NCBI GenBank assembly: GCA_903876045.1
Contig: CAIQYP010000399.1
Span: 1-51,131, forward strand
Source: an uncultured beta proteobacterium
GTDB taxonomy: Bacteria > Pseudomonadota > Gammaproteobacteria > Burkholderiales > Burkholderiaceae_C
Reading direction: 5' to 3'
DNA length: 51,131 nucleotides
The notes under the pieces: model-generated
What the model was told of the DNA's origin: nothing
The model's database searches: none
The model's input: the letters and a program-made list of their open reading frames with translations, nothing else
Shown: piece by piece, positions 1 through 8,291 of the stretch
How the letters are laid out: each line of letters opens with the position of its first letter
Numbering within the stretch: the first letter of the stretch is position 1
Program-made: the position numbers and the translations under genes

Positions 1-1152
1 GGCTGCGGTGTCGAGCTGGTCGGCATCCGCATCACCCGGTGCCTGCCCCAGCCTTTTGTAGGACAGCGTTACAGACCGCAGCGCCGGGTTTTTGTGCATG
101 GCGACGTTCTGCTTAAGCCAGCGTTCGTAATCGGTCTGCCGCTCGGCGGGCACTTTCACGCTACGAGCGGGTGCGGCAATGTCCAAAGTCGGCGGCACGA
201 AGCTGGCCGTCACGCGATCGAGCTCGGCCTGGGTGATGGTGTGGGGTGCGCCGTCACGTGTGATGATTTGTTCGTACTCGGCTTCCACCTCGTCGACATA
301 ACGCTGACCTTCGGCCTTCACCAAGATCTTGATGCGTGCCTTGTACAGGTTGTCGCGGCGGCCCCAGCGGTTGTAGACGCGTACCACGGCTTCCAGGTAA
401 TTCATGATCTGGTTCCAGGGCAGGAACTCACGGATGATGCTGCCGATCACCGGTGTACGGCCCATGCCGCCGCCCACCAGCACCTTGAAACCCAACTCGC
501 CTGCCTCGTTGTGCTTGAGGTGCAGGCCTACGTCATGCCAGTAAGTGGCCGCGCGGTCGGCGGTGGCACCGGTGATGGCGATTTTGAACTTGCGCGGCAG
601 AAAGGCGAACTCGGGGTGCAGTGTGCTCCACTGGCGCATGATTTCGGCGAAAGGGCGCGGGTCGGCCAACTCGTCGGGCGCCACACCGGCTAGTTCGTCA
701 CTGGTGATGTTGCGGATGCAATTGCCGCTAGTCTGGATGCCGTGCATATCGACGGTGGCCAGCAAGTCCATCACATCGGCACTTTTGGCCATCGGAATCC
801 AGTTGAACTGAACGTTTTGCCGCGTGGAGAAGTGGCCATAACCCACCGGCAGGTGCGTGGTGCCCCAGGTGGCTTGTGTGCCAATGGCCTTGTCAAACAC
901 TTCCTTGGAAGGATGGTCGTATTCGCGGGCAATGCGTGCCAGCACGCGCAACTGGCGGCTGGCCAACTCGCCGTAGGGCACGGCCACACGCAGCATGGGC
1001 GCATAACGCTGGATGTACCAGCCGTTCTGCAGGCGCAGCGGGCGGAAATCTTCATCGCTCAGCGTGCCGGCCAGATTGCGCTCCAGTTGGTCGCGGTGTT
1101 GCGCAGCACGAGCGCGGATGAATTGCCGGTCAAAGTCGGTGTATTGGTACAT
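1..1152 (-). CDS. cysI: sulfite reductase (NADPH) hemoprotein / nitrite-sulfite reductase, N-terminal part, truncated by window edge
   Basis: Minus-strand frame open from ATG at 1152 to the window start; translation MYQYTDFDRQFIRARAAQHRDQLERNLAGTLSDEDFRPLRLQNGWYIQRYAPMLRVAVPYG... matches the CysI/nitrite-sulfite reductase ferredoxin-like half domain. Confidence 0.85.
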   Translation of the reverse strand, partial: MYQYTDFDRQFIRARAAQHRDQLERNLAGTLSDEDFRPLRLQNGWYIQRYAPMLRVAVPYGELASRQLRVLARIAREYDHPSKEVFDKAIGTQATWGTTHLPVGYGHFSTRQNVQFNWIPMAKSADVMDLLATVDMHGIQTSGNCIRNITSDELAGVAPDELADPRPFAEIMRQWSTLHPEFAFLPRKFKIAITGATADRAATYWHDVGLHLKHNEAGELGFKVLVGGGMGRTPVIGSIIREFLPWNQIMNYLEAVVRVYNRWGRRDNLYKARIKILVKAEGQRYVDEVEAEYEQIITRDGAPHTITQAELDRVTASFVPPTLDIAAPARSVKVPAERQTDYERWLKQNVAMHKNPALRSVTLSYKRLGQAPGDADADQLDTAA

Positions 1153-1193
1153 AAGTCAAAAGTCAGCTTGGAGTCTGCAAAAAAGTCCGCGTG

Positions 1194-1985
1194 TTATAGC
1201 GCGATGAGCTTCAGGCCGGCATAAGCCAGCAATAAGGAAAGGATTGAACGAATCAGACGTTCGGGCGCCTTGGTGGTGAGGTGTGAGCCGACCCAAATGC
1301 CGGGCAGGGAGCCGCACAACAGCGAAATCAGCATGCTCCAGTCCACCGTGCCCAGGGTTGCATGGCCAAGACCCGCCACCAGTGTCAGCGGGACGGCATA
1401 GGCAATGTCGGCCGCGATGATGCGTGGCAATGGCAATAGTGGGTAAAGAATCATCAATACGGTGACGCCAATCGCACCGGCTCCGACCGAAGTCAGTGTC
1501 ACCAAGGTACCAATCAGCGCACCAAAAAGCAGCGGCAACATCCAGTGTTTTGGTGTGGCGGCGAGACGTTCCTGACCGGCTGCCACCGATGCCGGACTTG
1601 ACTTGCCACGCACGGCTTTGTAGAGCGTCGCCGCAGCGGTGAGCAGGAGCGCGCAGCCCAAGGATGTGGTCATCACCGCCTGCACCTTGGGGTCAGCCGG
1701 GCCGACGGTGTGCAGGACGTACAGGGTGATGAGCGAGGCGGGAATGCTGCCGGCCGACAAATTACGCACCACGGCCCAGTCGATGCGTCCTGAGCGGGCC
1801 AGCTTGACGGTCCCGCCCATCTTGGTAAAAGCGGCAAACAGCAGGTCGGTGCCGACGGCCAGATACGGCTTGATGCCAAAGATAAAAATCAGGATGGGCG
1901 TCATCAATGAGCCGCCGCCGACCCCGGTGAGCCCAACGATGGTGCCAACAACAAAACCCGCAATAACAAAAGCCAATTCATGCAT
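1194..1985 (-). CDS. sulfite exporter TauE/SafE family membrane protein
   Basis: 263 aa polytopic protein with GxxVGTIVGLTGVGGGSLMTPIL motif typical of TauE/SafE (UPF0721). Confidence 0.88.
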   Translation of the reverse strand: MHELAFVIAGFVVGTIVGLTGVGGGSLMTPILIFIFGIKPYLAVGTDLLFAAFTKMGGTVKLARSGRIDWAVVRNLSAGSIPASLITLYVLHTVGPADPKVQAVMTTSLGCALLLTAAATLYKAVRGKSSPASVAAGQERLAATPKHWMLPLLFGALIGTLVTLTSVGAGAIGVTVLMILYPLLPLPRIIAADIAYAVPLTLVAGLGHATLGTVDWSMLISLLCGSLPGIWVGSHLTTKAPERLIRSILSLLLAYAGLKLIAL

Positions 1986-2095
1986 CGGGGCTAATGTAAA
2001 TGCCTTTACTTAGATCAAGAACGATATTTTGGCTACACCTATATGCGCTGTTTGAATAAGCAAGCGCAAAAATTGCAATTGCAGAGCTATGTGCA

Positions 2096-2410
2096 CCGAT
2101 GACAGCGGTGTAGAGGGTTCCGTTCGTGTCCCCCGCCCGCTTAAGCGTGCTCCTCCTTTACCTCTCTGCACCCTCCACCCCACTGTCATCGGCAGCCTGC
2201 GATTTTGGCGCGCGATGACCGATAAGCAAAGGCATTTCTTCTCTCGCACTCAAACCAAGCTGCCAGACTCAGGACGGTGTGGCGCTCGGCGCCGGTAGGT
2301 GAAGGAGGAGACCGCTTAAGCGGGCGGGGGACACGGACGGCGTTGAGTGCCATGGCGCCCTGAGTCCAGACGTGACTTGGTTTCAATGCCCCTGAGTCCA
2401 GAAGTGCCTT
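2096..2410. repeat. Nested palindromic/inverted-repeat element (REP/BIME- or MITE-like)
   Basis: Long imperfect inverted repeat 2121-2164 (CGTTCGTGTCCCCCGCCCGCTTAAGCGTGCTCCTCCTTTACCTC) vs 2297-2341 (GGTGAAGGAGGAGACCGCTTAAGCGGGCGGGGGACACGGACGGCG); each arm bracketed by further inverted repeats (2096-2117/2171-2192 and about 2252-2275/2353-2383). Confidence 0.75.
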
Positions 2411-3404
2411 AAGCGTGCTTTAGCCAGCTACTCATCAACGTATCTTCCAGAACCTGGCGCGCGCCCTTGGCATCCACCTCCATGCAGGCATGGGTCAGGG
2501 GCACATGGGCGTCCCAGCCCGCTTGCGGGTAGTTGATATGGCGCCTACGCAAAATGGTCTGGCCCTGCGCCAAGCCGTCCACCGCGACCCGCACCCGCCC
2601 CGATTCCAGCGTGAAAAATTCGGGATTGGTCAGGTAGATAAAGGCCAGCACGTCGTGACCAAAGCAGCCGTGAATCTTGGCCACATGTGGATAAAGGTCG
2701 CTGTAAAAATCGGCATAAAACTTCACCGCGTGCAGTAGCGTGTCTGTGGCCACATGCTGGTGGTGCTTGGCGATCTGGGCAAACAGGGTCACAGGCAAGA
2801 TAACCTGGTGCGTGACGTCCAGGCCTACCATGGTCAGCTTCCATCCCGCCGTAAACACCAGATCGGCAGCATGGGGGTCGTTCCAGATATTGGCTTCGGC
2901 CACTGGCGATACATTGCCGGGCTCCAACACGGTGCCGCCCATCAGGATCACTTCACGCAACAGCGTGGGCAACTCGGGCGCTAGTTTCAGTGCCATGGCC
3001 AGGTTACCCAGTGGCCCAACCGCTACCAGCGTGATTTCACCCGGATAGGCGCGCGCCATATCAACGATGAACTGGGCCGACGAGCGCTGGTCCAGAGTGT
3101 TGGTGGTTTCCTGGCGCGTGACCAAATTGCCCAGGCCATCATCGCCGTGAATAAAGTCCGGTGGCGCCTCGGATGCCTTTACCCAGGGTTTGGCCACGCC
3201 CTTGGTTACAGGAATATCCGCGCCAGCGATGGCGGTCAGGTAGAGCGCGTTAGTTGCTGCCTGCTCTACCGAGACATTGCCAAAGGTGGCGGTGATGCCA
3301 ACCACCTCGATCGCCGGGTGCGCCAGCGCGTAATACAGCGCCATGGCGTCATCCACGCCCGGATCGGTATCGAAAATAACTTTATGCGGGAGCGTGTTGG
3401 ACAT
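2409..3404 (-). CDS. nucleoside hydrolase (IunH family)
   Basis: MSNTLPHKVIFDTDPGVDDAMALYYALAHP... has the DTDPGxDDAxA signature. ATG at 3404 preferred over the longer ORF start at 3542. Confidence 0.9.
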   Translation of the reverse strand: MSNTLPHKVIFDTDPGVDDAMALYYALAHPAIEVVGITATFGNVSVEQAATNALYLTAIAGADIPVTKGVAKPWVKASEAPPDFIHGDDGLGNLVTRQETTNTLDQRSSAQFIVDMARAYPGEITLVAVGPLGNLAMALKLAPELPTLLREVILMGGTVLEPGNVSPVAEANIWNDPHAADLVFTAGWKLTMVGLDVTHQVILPVTLFAQIAKHHQHVATDTLLHAVKFYADFYSDLYPHVAKIHGCFGHDVLAFIYLTNPEFFTLESGRVRVAVDGLAQGQTILRRRHINYPQAGWDAHVPLTHACMEVDAKGARQVLEDTLMSSWLKHA

Positions 3405-3412
3405 CGGGGCTT

Positions 3413-4348
3413 TCAGTTCAATCCGCACAATGCGCGTAACGCGGCGAGGCGGGTGGGGGTGTTGTTGTCTGGTTGTTCTTTGAGCAGCGCGCCCACTTCG
3501 GCAGCCGTGGGTATGCTGGATTGCGCACCCAAGCGAGTGCACGCCAGGGCCGCCGCAGCGCTGGCATAGCGCAGTGCTTCATCCGTATTTCGCCCTTGGC
3601 AGAGGGCTGCGCACAGTGCTCCGCAAAAGGTATCGCCGGCGCCCGTGCTGTCCACCGGGGTAATGGCAAAAGACGCCTGTAGGTGGAACGCGCCCCGTTG
3701 CCGGGCACAGCAGCCATGTGCGCCCAGGGTCACCACCACCGTATCTACATTCAATCGCTGCAGGCAGTCGGCAATGCTGCCCGCGCACTGCGCCACGGTT
3801 GCCAATTCGCCTTCGTTAACGATCAAGATGTCCACCAAAGCCAGCAGCTCTTGTGGCAGCACGCGCGCCGGTGCCGCGTTCAACACCACGGCCACCCCCG
3901 CCTTGCGCGCGGCCCGGGCGTAGGCTGTGACGGATTCCAGCGGGGTTTCCAGTTGCAGCAGCAAATGCGTGTAACCGTCTAGCGGCGGCAGATGCTCGGG
4001 GCGCAGAAACGCATTTGCGCCAGGTGCCACGGTGATGGCGTTTTCCCCGGCATCTGAAACACAGATAAAGGCGGTGCCGGTGGGGTGTTCAGTTTCGCGC
4101 ACGGTGAGCAGTTTTACGCCTGCACCTTGCAGCGACTCTTCCAGCTGAATGGCAAACGCGTCATCGCCCAGTGCCAGCAGCATGTGCGTGGCCACGCCAC
4201 CAGCACGCGCACTAGCCACCGCCTGGTTCGCACCTTTGCCACCAGGAAAGGTTTTGAAGTCGCGCCCCAGTACGGTTTCCCCGGGCGCGGGGATATGGTC
4301 TGCGCGGACAACAAAGTCCAGATTGGCGGAGCCAGCTACCAAAATCAT
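3413..4348 (-). CDS. rbsK: ribokinase (PfkB family)
   Basis: MILVAGSANLDFVVRADHIPAPGETVLGRDFKTFPGGKGANQAVASARAGG... and TPVDSTGAGDTFCGAL, both PfkB signatures. Confidence 0.85.
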   Translation of the reverse strand: MILVAGSANLDFVVRADHIPAPGETVLGRDFKTFPGGKGANQAVASARAGGVATHMLLALGDDAFAIQLEESLQGAGVKLLTVRETEHPTGTAFICVSDAGENAITVAPGANAFLRPEHLPPLDGYTHLLLQLETPLESVTAYARAARKAGVAVVLNAAPARVLPQELLALVDILIVNEGELATVAQCAGSIADCLQRLNVDTVVVTLGAHGCCARQRGAFHLQASFAITPVDSTGAGDTFCGALCAALCQGRNTDEALRYASAAAALACTRLGAQSSIPTAAEVGALLKEQPDNNTPTRLAALRALCGLN

Positions 4349-4407
4349 CGCAAAACTCCTTAAAGCGTCATGCCGTAAAGCGATGTATTGTGCCGTTTAA
4401 TCTCACC

Positions 4408-5343
4408 ATGCCAATGAATTCAAGAACTGCGTATGTTGCCCTTATTGGGGGCGCGAACATGGATATTTCTGCCCATTCAACTGCACCGGTGGTGCTTGGA
4501 GACTCGAACCCAGGGCGGGTTGTCTGCAGCCCGGGTGGCGTGGCCCGTAATGTCGCTGAGAACCTTGTGCGACTGGGAGTGGACGCACGCTTGTTGAGCG
4601 TACTGGGTGATGATGTGTTCGGCCAGGCCCTGCGTCAGGCCGCCTCCGCGATTGAACTGAATCTGAGCGCCTGCACAACCCTCCCAGGCCAACGCACAGC
4701 GACCTATTTGTCCATGCATGGGGCAGATGGCGACATGGGTGTGGCGGTTAACGACATGGGCATTTTGGAATGCCTGACGCCGGAGTTGCTGGGCCAGCAT
4801 AAAGCTTTGCTGGATGCTGCTGCCGTCCTGGTTGTAGACAGCAATGTGCGGCAGGACGTGCTGACCTGGATCAGCACCTATTGGGCCGACAAGGCGGTTT
4901 TCGCCGAGACCGTCTCGGTCGCCAAATGCCATAAGCTGCAGCCCGTGCTGGGTCAGATTCACACACTGAAGGCCAACCGCATCGAGGCACAGGCACTTAG
5001 CGGTTTGCCTATCGGCAGCCCGCAATCCGCCTGTGATGCAGCGCGCAACTTGCACCAGCGGGGAGCGCGCAACGTGGTTATTAGCCTGGGTGCCGGTGGA
5101 GTAGCCTGGTGCAATGCTGACGGTGCGACGGGGCACAAGGCGGTGCGCCCTGTGCACATGGTGAGTGCCACTGGTGCCGGGGATGCGCTGCTCAGCGGTC
5201 TGGTTTATGGCTATATCCACGGCTTGCCACTGGACTCATCCGTTGATTGGGCAATGGCCTGCGCCGAACTCACTCTATCCAGTACATTCGCCAATTCACC
5301 CGACCTATGCGAGGCAGCCGTGCACGCACACCTTGAACAATAA
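4408..5343 (+). CDS. psuK: PfkB-family kinase, probable pseudouridine kinase
   Basis: IGGANMDISAHSTAPVVLGDSNPGRVVCSPGGVARNVAENLVRLG resembles PsuK/YeiC; immediately followed by psuG. The ORF track start (GTG 4390) is an alternative. Confidence 0.85.
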   Translation: MPMNSRTAYVALIGGANMDISAHSTAPVVLGDSNPGRVVCSPGGVARNVAENLVRLGVDARLLSVLGDDVFGQALRQAASAIELNLSACTTLPGQRTATYLSMHGADGDMGVAVNDMGILECLTPELLGQHKALLDAAAVLVVDSNVRQDVLTWISTYWADKAVFAETVSVAKCHKLQPVLGQIHTLKANRIEAQALSGLPIGSPQSACDAARNLHQRGARNVVISLGAGGVAWCNADGATGHKAVRPVHMVSATGAGDALLSGLVYGYIHGLPLDSSVDWAMACAELTLSSTFANSPDLCEAAVHAHLEQ

Positions 5344-5348
5344 AGCAC

Positions 5349-6269
5349 ATGACTAGACAAGCCTATCTCGACATTGCACCCGACGTACAACACGCGCTCG
5401 CCACTGGTAGAGCCGTGGTCGCGTTGGAATCGACCATCATTTCTCACGGTATGCCGTATCCGCAAAATGTGGCCACTGCGCTGCAGGTGGAGCAAGAGGT
5501 GCGTCAGCACGGTGCTGTGCCCGCCACCATTGCTATCGTGGGCGGCCGACTGAAGGCCGGTTTGTCGCGCGACGAGATCGAGCAACTGGGCCGTGCCGGC
5601 CACGCTGTCACCAAAGTGAGCCGTCGCGACATTCCATTTGTCGTTGCAAGAGGCGGCTTGGGCGCGACCACGGTAGCCGCCACCATGGTGGTTGCTGCTA
5701 TGGCGGGCATCCGCATTTTTGCTACCGGCGGCATTGGTGGTGTGCACCGTGGCGCACAGGAGAGTTTTGATGTGTCCGCCGACTTGCAGGAATTGGCTCA
5801 GACACCAGTGGCCGTGGTCTGTGCCGGGGCCAAGTCCATTCTCGATTTGCGCCTGACGCTGGAATACCTGGAAACCCATGGCGTGCCGGTGGTGGGTTAC
5901 CAGACCGATGCGCTGCCGGCCTTTTTTACCCGTGACAGTGCCTTCAAGGTGGACTACCGACTGGATTCGGCGGTAGAGATTGCGTCCGTGCTGAAAGCCA
6001 AATGGGGCATGGGCCTGGAAGGCGGTATGGTGATTGCCAACCCCATCCCCGAAACCTATGCCATGCCCCGTGAGGCAATCGATCGAGCGATTGAGCAGGC
6101 CCTGCAAGAAGCAACGCAACAGGGCATTGCCGGTAAGGAGTCCACGCCGTTTTTGCTAGCGCGGGTATGTGAAATTACCGGCGGCGACAGTCTGGCCGCC
6201 AACATTCAGCTGGTGTTGAACAATGCGCGCCTTGCCTCGGCCATCGCCGTTGCCTACCAAGGTCGGTAA
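5349..6269 (+). CDS. psuG: pseudouridine-5'-phosphate glycosidase
   Basis: VALESTIISHGMPYPQNVATALQVEQEVRQHGAVPATIAIVGGRLKAGL... characteristic of PsuG. Confidence 0.94.
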   Translation: MTRQAYLDIAPDVQHALATGRAVVALESTIISHGMPYPQNVATALQVEQEVRQHGAVPATIAIVGGRLKAGLSRDEIEQLGRAGHAVTKVSRRDIPFVVARGGLGATTVAATMVVAAMAGIRIFATGGIGGVHRGAQESFDVSADLQELAQTPVAVVCAGAKSILDLRLTLEYLETHGVPVVGYQTDALPAFFTRDSAFKVDYRLDSAVEIASVLKAKWGMGLEGGMVIANPIPETYAMPREAIDRAIEQALQEATQQGIAGKESTPFLLARVCEITGGDSLAANIQLVLNNARLASAIAVAYQGR

Positions 6270-6303
6270 GGTTACTCAGGCAACCAAAGTTCAGGAGCAT
6301 TGC

Positions 6304-7242
6304 GTGGCCAGGCAAAAAATAATTATCGACACCGATCCTGGGCAAGATGACGCCGTTGCCATATTGCTGGCACTGGCATCTCCCGAACTGGACCTGCTGG
6401 GTATCACCGCAGTCGCCGGCAACGTGCCGCTGGACTGGACGCAAAAGAACGCGCGCCGCGTTTGTGAACTGGCCGGGCGGCCCGAGGTACTGGTTTTTGC
6501 TGGCGCCAGTCACCCGCTCAAACGCCCGTTGGTGACGGCCGAGCAAGTGCACGGCAGTACCGGGCTGGACGGACCGGAACTGCCTGAACCCACCATGCCC
6601 TTGCAAACGCTGCACGCAGTAGATTTTCTGATTGAAGAGTTGTTGCGCCAGCCTTCGTGCACCGTGACCCTGTGCACCTTAGGCGCCTTAACTAACGTAG
6701 CGCTCGCACTGCAACGCGCACCAGAAATAGCTTGTCGTATCCAGCAAATCGTACTAATGGGTGGCGGCTATTCCGAGGGTGGCAACATCACACCCGCCGC
6801 CGAATTCAATATATATGTCGACCCGCATGCGGCCCGAATTGTCTTTGCCAGTGGCGTTCCCCTCGTGGTGATTCCATTGGATGTAACGCACCAGGTACTC
6901 ACCACCCGAAAACGCATGGATGCCATTGCAGCCATTGGCACACCGGTAGCGTGGGCCACGGTGGAAATGCTTGATTTTTTCGAGCGCTTTGACGTGCAGA
7001 AATATGGCAGCGATGGTGGCCCGTTGCACGATCCCTGTGTCATCGCCTATCTGTTGCAGCCCAAGCTATTCCAGGGCCGCCTTTGCAATGTCGAAATCGA
7101 AACCGGCTCAGAGCTGACCATGGGCATGACGGTCGTGGATTGGTGGGGCGTCACCGACCGTCCCAAGAATGCTATGTTTATGCGAGTGGTTGATGCAGAT
7201 GGATTTTTCCGCCTATTGACCGACCGGCTGAAAACCCTGTGA
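6304..7242 (+). CDS. nucleoside hydrolase (IunH family), second copy
   Basis: GTG start at 6304: MARQKIIIDTDPGQDDAVAILLALASPELDLLGITAVAGNVPL... nucleoside hydrolase signature. Confidence 0.9.
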   Translation: MARQKIIIDTDPGQDDAVAILLALASPELDLLGITAVAGNVPLDWTQKNARRVCELAGRPEVLVFAGASHPLKRPLVTAEQVHGSTGLDGPELPEPTMPLQTLHAVDFLIEELLRQPSCTVTLCTLGALTNVALALQRAPEIACRIQQIVLMGGGYSEGGNITPAAEFNIYVDPHAARIVFASGVPLVVIPLDVTHQVLTTRKRMDAIAAIGTPVAWATVEMLDFFERFDVQKYGSDGGPLHDPCVIAYLLQPKLFQGRLCNVEIETGSELTMGMTVVDWWGVTDRPKNAMFMRVVDADGFFRLLTDRLKTL

Positions 7243-7303
7243 ACCGATGGCTCGTATAGCCTGTAATATGTATCTTTTAACTGCAACCTTCGGAGCGAAC
7301 AAT

Positions 7304-8284
7304 ATGCAATTCAAGAGCAATGTGAAACTGGGAGTTTTGGCCGCGGCTTTAGCGGCGAGTTTTGCAGCGATGGCCGAACCCGCCATCATTTATGACCTGG
7401 GTGGTAAGTTTGACAAGTCTTTTAACGAAGCGGCCTACAAGGGCATGGAACTGTGGAAGAAGGAAAGCGGCAAGAAATATCTCGAGTTTGAAGTGACCAA
7501 CGAATCGCAGCGCGAACAATCGGTACGTCGCATGGCCGAGAAGGGTGCCAGCCCCATCATCAGCGTGGGCTTCTCTCAAGCCTCTGCGGTAGAAAAAGTG
7601 GCCAAAGAATTTCCCAAGCTCAATTTCGTAATCGTCGACATGGTGGTCGATCTGCCCAACGTGCAGTCGGTCGTATTCAAGGAGCAGGAAGGTAGCTTCC
7701 TGGTCGGCACCCTGGCAGCGCTGGCCAGCAAGACCGGCAAGGTCGGCTTTGTGGGCGGTATGGATATTCCCTTGATCCGTAAATTTGAGTGCGGCTATGA
7801 GCAGGGCGCCAAGTTCGCCAATCCAAAGGTCGAGGTGTTTCAGAACATGACCGGCACCACCGGTGCGGCCTGGAATGATCCCGCTCGCGGCGGCGAGTTG
7901 GCCAAGGCGCAATTTGCCAAGGGCGCTGATGTGGTGTTTGCCGCTGCCGGTGGCACGGGCACTGGCGTCTATCAGGCTGCCAAAGACAGTGGCAAACTGG
8001 CGATTGGCGTAGATAGCAACCAGAACCACCTGCAACCCGGCACCATGCTGACCTCCATGCTCAAACGCGTGGACGTGGCCGTATACAACGTCTCCAAGAC
8101 CTTCCAGCCGGGCATCACAGTGCTGGGCCTGAAAGAGGGCGGTGTGGATTACGCCATGGACGAAAACAACGCCAAACTGGTCACTGCTGACATGAAGAAA
8201 AAGGTCGACACGGTCAAGTCCTACATCATGACTGGCAAGATCAAGGTGGCTGATTACATGGTTGACAACGCCTGCAAGTATTGA
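7304..8284 (+). CDS. BMP-family (basic membrane protein/PnrA-like) ABC transporter substrate-binding protein
   Basis: Signal peptide followed by AIIYDLGGKFDKSFNEAAYKGMELWKKESG..., typical Bmp/PnrA nucleoside-binding lipoprotein-like fold. Confidence 0.88.
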   Translation: MQFKSNVKLGVLAAALAASFAAMAEPAIIYDLGGKFDKSFNEAAYKGMELWKKESGKKYLEFEVTNESQREQSVRRMAEKGASPIISVGFSQASAVEKVAKEFPKLNFVIVDMVVDLPNVQSVVFKEQEGSFLVGTLAALASKTGKVGFVGGMDIPLIRKFECGYEQGAKFANPKVEVFQNMTGTTGAAWNDPARGGELAKAQFAKGADVVFAAAGGTGTGVYQAAKDSGKLAIGVDSNQNHLQPGTMLTSMLKRVDVAVYNVSKTFQPGITVLGLKEGGVDYAMDENNAKLVTADMKKKVDTVKSYIMTGKIKVADYMVDNACKY

Positions 8285-8291
8285 TCGCCTC

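Noticed and set aside
94-1224. Several long plus-strand ORFs opposite cysI (for example 94..693, 742..1224)
   Set aside because: They are antisense shadows of a high-GC coding frame; the minus-strand translation matches CysI throughout.
2010-2386. Small ORFs sharing the VRVPRPLKR peptide on both strands
   Set aside because: The shared peptide is explained by the inverted repeat DNA; not credible genes.
4477-5220. 247 aa minus-strand ORF opposite psuK
   Set aside because: Antisense shadow ORF without recognisable domain; plus strand is clearly PfkB kinase.
5211-6119. 302 aa minus-strand ORF opposite psuG
   Set aside because: His/Gln-rich shadow translation of PsuG; no domain signal.
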